Assembly: GCA_023525975.1 (NCBI GenBank)
Contig: CM042023.1
Location: forward strand, 13,094,501-13,158,500
Length of the DNA stretch: 64,000 nt
DNA from: Smallanthus sonchifolius
Taxonomy: Eukaryota > Streptophyta > Magnoliopsida > Asterales > Asteraceae
Direction: 5' to 3'
The translations under genes were made by a program, and so were the position numbers. Of this stretch, positions 59,760-64,000 are shown piece by piece (position 1 is the stretch's first letter; each line of letters opens with the position of its first letter). The notes under the pieces were generated by a model. That model was not told the origin of the DNA, searched no databases, and saw only the letters and a program-made list of their open reading frames with translations.

Positions 59760-60365
59760 TTATCGTTTTACTACCAACGGTTGACTTTTATCACATTAAG
59801 TCAACTTTAGTCTAATGTTACCACATTCTACATTTAGTTGACTCTTGACCACATTGAGTCAACCTACATCTATTTACCACATTTGCACAATCAAGTTTGA
59901 CTATTATTCACATAGTTTAATTATACCAATTTCAACATAAACCCTATACCACTAAGGTCAAATTATACCAATTTCACCATTATAGTTTGACCATATACCA
60001 CTAAGGTCAAATTTCATCAATTTCACCATTATCCACAATGGTTTGACTTATTACACATTAAGTCAATTTACACCAAAACACCATATTTTATATTTTAGTT
60101 TGACTATATACCACACTAGTCAACTACACCTATTTACCACCTTATGTTTGACTATTTACCACATTAGTCAACTACACCACTTTTACCATATTATGTTTGA
60201 CTATTTACCACATTAGTCAACTACATCGCGTTTACCACATTATGTTTGACTATTTACCACATTAGTCAACTACACCACTTTTACCACATTATGTTTGACC
60301 ATTTACCACATTAGTCAACTACACCACTTTTACCACATTATGCTTGACTATATGCCACGTAGTCA
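59760..60365. repeat. Satellite-like array, 49-bp period, TTGACTA..TAGTCAA cores
   Basis: 'tttgactatttaccacatta' followed by 'gtcaactacacc' and 'ttttaccacattatg' repeats at 60099, 60147, 60196, 60245, 60294 and 60343, a period of 48-49 bp. More degenerate copies go back to about 59760. Each unit has the inverted pair TTGACTA/TAGTCAA, and so a W-box core (TTGAC) on both strands, probably by coincidence. Confidence 0.85.
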
Positions 60366-60419
60366 AAATCAACATACAATATGTAAATAGAATTAAACCA
60401 CATAATTTACTTACAGATA

Positions 60420-62215
60420 AACTACTTATCTACTACTAAGTAAGTGCAAAGAACTTACCTTGGCTACTGAAGATTCCAATCAGTCTTCAAAGCTAACACC
60501 TTTAACGCCTTGATCACCTAAACATCCACATGTTTTAGTAATCTAAATTTACCTCAATACATTCACCAATTGAAATTTAACTCCCACCCAAGATCTTATG
60601 ATCTTTACTATCATCTAATCTTGGTTTATTTAGCTTTACACAAGCTTTTAACCTTTATAATCAAAATCAACCTATTTTGACCTGTTAAGGATTTCACCCA
60701 ATTTCATCAATTCATAATTCATCAATTCAATTAAGTTTTATACTTGAAAATGTGTTTATATTACACCATAAACACTTATCCATACTCAATTCACCATTTA
60801 AACACCCCTAATTGAAAACCCCCCAAATTAGGTCCTTAAGAACCCTAATTTTGAAATTATCAAATTGATTGGGGTTTCTTATCAATTAAGGTGTCTATTA
60901 CCCCCATAAACACTTACCATCCATCAATTAAACATCTCTAATTACAAAATCCCTAAATCACCCTCAAGAACCCTAACTTAATGATTCTTAAATTAGGTGT
61001 TAAAAGGATGCTATTAACCACTAATCAAGCTAATTTAACACTAATCAAGCTAGGTTTTAACTTTAAACAAGTTATTACACATAATCAACCACCAATTAAG
61101 CCCTTAACTTGATTTTTATAAAAACCCACCAAGAACACCATTTTTGGTGGATTCAAGAGAAGAAAGAGAGCTTACTTGCATTCTTGAAGAAGGCAAACAC
61201 CACCATTCATCTAGATTTTTCATGCAATTCATTGATCTTCGATTTCCAGCCTCTCCAACTCTTTCTCTTTCTCATTTTCGCAAGACACACACAAATGTGT
61301 GTGTGTCTGGGTTTTTCTCCATCTAAACCAAAACCAGAATGGTTTAATTGCACAAACAGTCCCTCAACTTCAGTTTTGACCTCCTTTTCCCATAAGTTAG
61401 TCAAAACCCATAAATTGCAACATAATACCCACAAACTTCAATTTTATTTATTCACACCCTTCAAATAATATTAAAACATATTATTTTATAAAAACCAAAA
61501 ATTGGTTCGTTACACCATGTTATGAACAAAAGTTCACATCACCTATGTCCAAGAATGGTCCATACAACTTAATCCAAACCTTAACCTCCCATAATCACCA
61601 TTCAACGATAAATGAAATCACCCAATTGACCCGTTAAGGTTTTATCCAAACATCACCTAAGACCAAAATGGTTTATTCAACTTAAACCAAACCTCAATCC
61701 TCCCAAAATCATCATCAAACATCAAGGTTAGTTAAATCAACCCTATATGATCCATTTGGGTAAAACTTTTCTTTCACCCAAAATCCCAAATTCTTAGATC
61801 ACCAAATTAATTAGGAAATTTCATTAGGTTTTGTGTTTATGAACTCCCTAAACACTTACCAACCTCCAATTCACTATTTAAACATCACCAATTCGAAAAC
61901 CCCGAAATCACCCTCAAGAACCCTAATTCTCCAATCATAAAATTAGATGTTTAGATGATGTTATCTACCACCCATAACCTTTAATCAAGCTAGGTTTATA
62001 CTTTAATTAAGTTATTAAACCTTTAATCCACTCAATTCAGCCACTTAGCTTGATTTCACCAAAACCCACCAAGAACACAATTAGTGGTGGATTTAAGAGA
62101 TTAAGAGAAAGCTTACATGTAGTGTAGAAGGGATCGAGCAAGCCAACACCTTCAATTCAACCATGCAGGGTTCCACTTCCAGATTTCAGCCCCTTCTTCG
62201 TCTTTTCTCTTACAA
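60420..62215. repeat. Long duplicated non-coding blocks, ~940-bp offset
   Basis: The block 60912-61275 ('cacttacca', 'aatcaccctcaagaacccta', 'aatcaagctagg', 'aaaacccaccaagaacac', 'gtggatt(c/t)aagaga', 'agcttac') recurs at 61854-62212. A partial third copy lies at 60765-60850. The recurring 'aagagagcttac(t/a)tg' could be a donor-like or leader segment of a retroelement on the minus strand. The frame at 61109-61468 is not supported as a gene. Confidence 0.65.
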
Positions 62216-63283
62216 AATTCTCTTAAGGTGATTATACCACTTATTATGATGTTAGCATATATCAACTTAATGATGATATAAATGATATTTCCCTATCAAT
62301 AGAAGATTATGAATTCTATTGATTATGATGTTTAGGCCTTTGAAGTGGAGGAATTGTCTCTATCATACGGGCACGAAGAATGCTAAGGCCAAAAATATCA
62401 TTAAATAGGAAAGGCGTATAAGACGTTACTACTCCACTTGATAATCCTCTTCACAGAAAAAGTGAACGTGATGGAGCAATTTAATGCCAAAATGACACAA
62501 ATGCTTGTGTTGAAGGAGAAAAAAACTTGTAGTGTAGAGTAATCAAAGTGAAATGAACACAATTGAAATCCTCTATAAGGATACAAGCCAAATGGATCAT
62601 GAACACTTGCATTTCATTAAAAAAAACGTTGTGTTGTAGTTAGAAAAAATATGACAAGAAGAAATAGATATTCCCTTCCGTGATTTTGTAATATTTAATT
62701 TTTGTAACTTTTTAATTTATGTGATATTTTTAATGTTTTAATTTTAAGAATTTTCTCCAGTTTTATAATATTAAATATAATTTAGAGTTAATTACACCGA
62801 TGGTCCGAGTCATAATTTGAGTTTCAGTATGATTTGTAATGTCAGAAATATATGTCGGAGTAGATTCATGAGGGGGTTGGGGTGGGGTTGGTTGATTTTA
62901 TTATTTCTAGTCATTTACATAAATAATCCATCTGAATATAGTCATTTACATCATTGGTCCTTGTGTTAAAGTAACTAAAGAGTATTTTGGTCATTTAACT
63001 CTAACTTGTCAGAAGTAAGTGACTCCAAAAATGTTATAAAATCGAAATCACAGACCCCAAACTTGCAACTTAGTTAGTATCTAATCCTGTTATTTGTTCA
63101 AACCACATGGACATCTATGTAACTAACTCTATAATTTATTATATTTTTTAAACACGTAATATTTAAAAATAATTAATTAATAATATACTATTAAAAATAA
63201 ATAGTTAATTATAATAAATAATTGGGTTATAAATAATAAATGTAAAAAGTTGTAATGATGTTGAAAATGGAAGGATGTTTGTG
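62216..63283. other. Intergenic DNA, no gene seen
   Basis: AT-rich sequence. 'gagttaattacaccgatggtcc' near 62783 is a dispersed repeat signature like that near 29379. No coding potential. Confidence 0.4.
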
Positions 63284-63892
63284 AGAGCATCTATAATGCA
63301 TTGTGTAAATATCGTCAAAAAACGAGCGACTTAGCTCATATATTAGCAATGTATCTATCTTTTAAAAACACTCATTTCATCTACAAACTATCACCCTCGA
63401 CGTACATTCTTATAATCCACATTATCACTACATTTAACACTTATTTTTCATAATCAAGTTATTTATTATAATAAATTGTTTATTTTTAATTTCATATTAA
63501 CTAATTTAACTTTTAAACCTCTACAAAAGATTATACTTAAAAATATATATAAAAGTTTAAATTTTTATAAATTCTTTAAAAAAATAAACATAAGTCATTT
63601 TGTATAACAATAAAAATAATATAATTAAGAAGAACAACAAAAAGGAAAAGGAAAAGAAAGACAAAAAAAATAAAAATAGCCAACCCCATTGTCTCCAAGC
63701 TTTATGTAACTAACCATAAACTTCCATTTTCATTCGAGATCGACTTAAAGAAAAAAACATAGAAAACCTAACATCATCCGTGTCCATCTTTCACCACCGA
63801 CACTACCCCACATATTCATCAAGGACGCGTCACCTCAATAGAACCGCCAGTCACAGATGCCCAAAAACGCCCCGCCCTATTAGGAATGCTCT
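63284..63892. mobile_element. MITE candidate with AGAGCAT ends
   Basis: The left end AGAGCATCTATAATGCA and the complement of the right end, AGAGCATTCCTAATAGG, match over the first seven bases and partly beyond. This end type is common among plant MITEs. No clear target duplication was found, so the call is tentative. Confidence 0.4.
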
Positions 63893-64000
63893 AAAGGACG
63901 ATGAGTTGTTTGAGAAACGAATGCTTTCAAATGATGTATATACATTACTGATATGACAAGTGAGTGAGCATGTTTGTGAGCATTTGTAGAAGTCTACATT

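Noticed and set aside
59760..60365. A CRISPR-like array of regular 49-bp repeats
   Set aside because: The context is a plant nuclear genome, the units are contiguous with no unique spacers, and no cas genes exist.
61109..61468. A 119-codon open frame in the duplicated block
   Set aside because: The duplicated copy at about 62050-62200 does not keep the frame, so it is not under coding constraint.

Overview
The window is AT-rich nuclear DNA from a flowering plant, most likely a eudicot. The evidence is spliced genes with GT-AG introns, a chloroplast-targeted transporter, a dirigent protein, a plant reticulon, eukaryotic tRNA genes, and plant Copia, LINE, SINE, Helitron and hAT-type elements. 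The style of several repeats suggests Asteraceae, but this is inference. Nothing bacterial or viral was seen.

Genes: a single-exon dirigent gene (33-602, +); a 12-exon thylakoid Mn/Ca transporter of the GDT1/UPF0016 family, PAM71-like (4146-7927, +); a 600-residue protein with an 11-unit Cys/His repeat array, related to the C-x4-C repeats of WRKY19-like proteins (25515-27317, +), with a spliced leader carrying two short upstream ORFs; tRNA-Leu(CAA) (30267-30350, -); a five-exon reticulon B gene, RTNLB3-like (34016-35962, -); a weak two-exon candidate whose intron would hold a Copia element (38921-44111, +); tRNA-Ala(AGC) (48185-48257, -); and a seven-exon conserved plant protein of unknown function (49127-53069, -). 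From memory of Arabidopsis locus numbers, these five protein genes match At1g64160, At1g64150, At1g64140, At1g64090 and At1g64050 in the same order. That would make the window a conserved chromosome block whose gaps have been filled by transposons.

Between genes the sequence is almost wholly mobile or repetitive. A Copia element (39392-43701) has 208-bp LTRs with TA..TA ends and has lost its reverse transcriptase core. Three short Helitrons share one family. Three non-autonomous hAT-type elements have 8-bp target duplications. Two SINEs have 9-14 bp target duplications, and there are LINE 3' fragments. A solo LTR (56281-58063) has a perfect 5-bp target duplication. A foldback element lies at 38075-38412. 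From about 55.9 to 62.2 kb lies a block of tandem arrays with short palindromic cores, invaded by the solo LTR and a hAT element.

The genes do not form a pathway: they are separate housekeeping or specialised functions (lignan coupling, photosystem II manganese supply, nuclear regulation, ER shaping). I found no clear new multi-gene system. The best leads are the second upstream ORF of the repeat-protein gene, the collinear block, the unusual Copia termini, and the palindromic array block.
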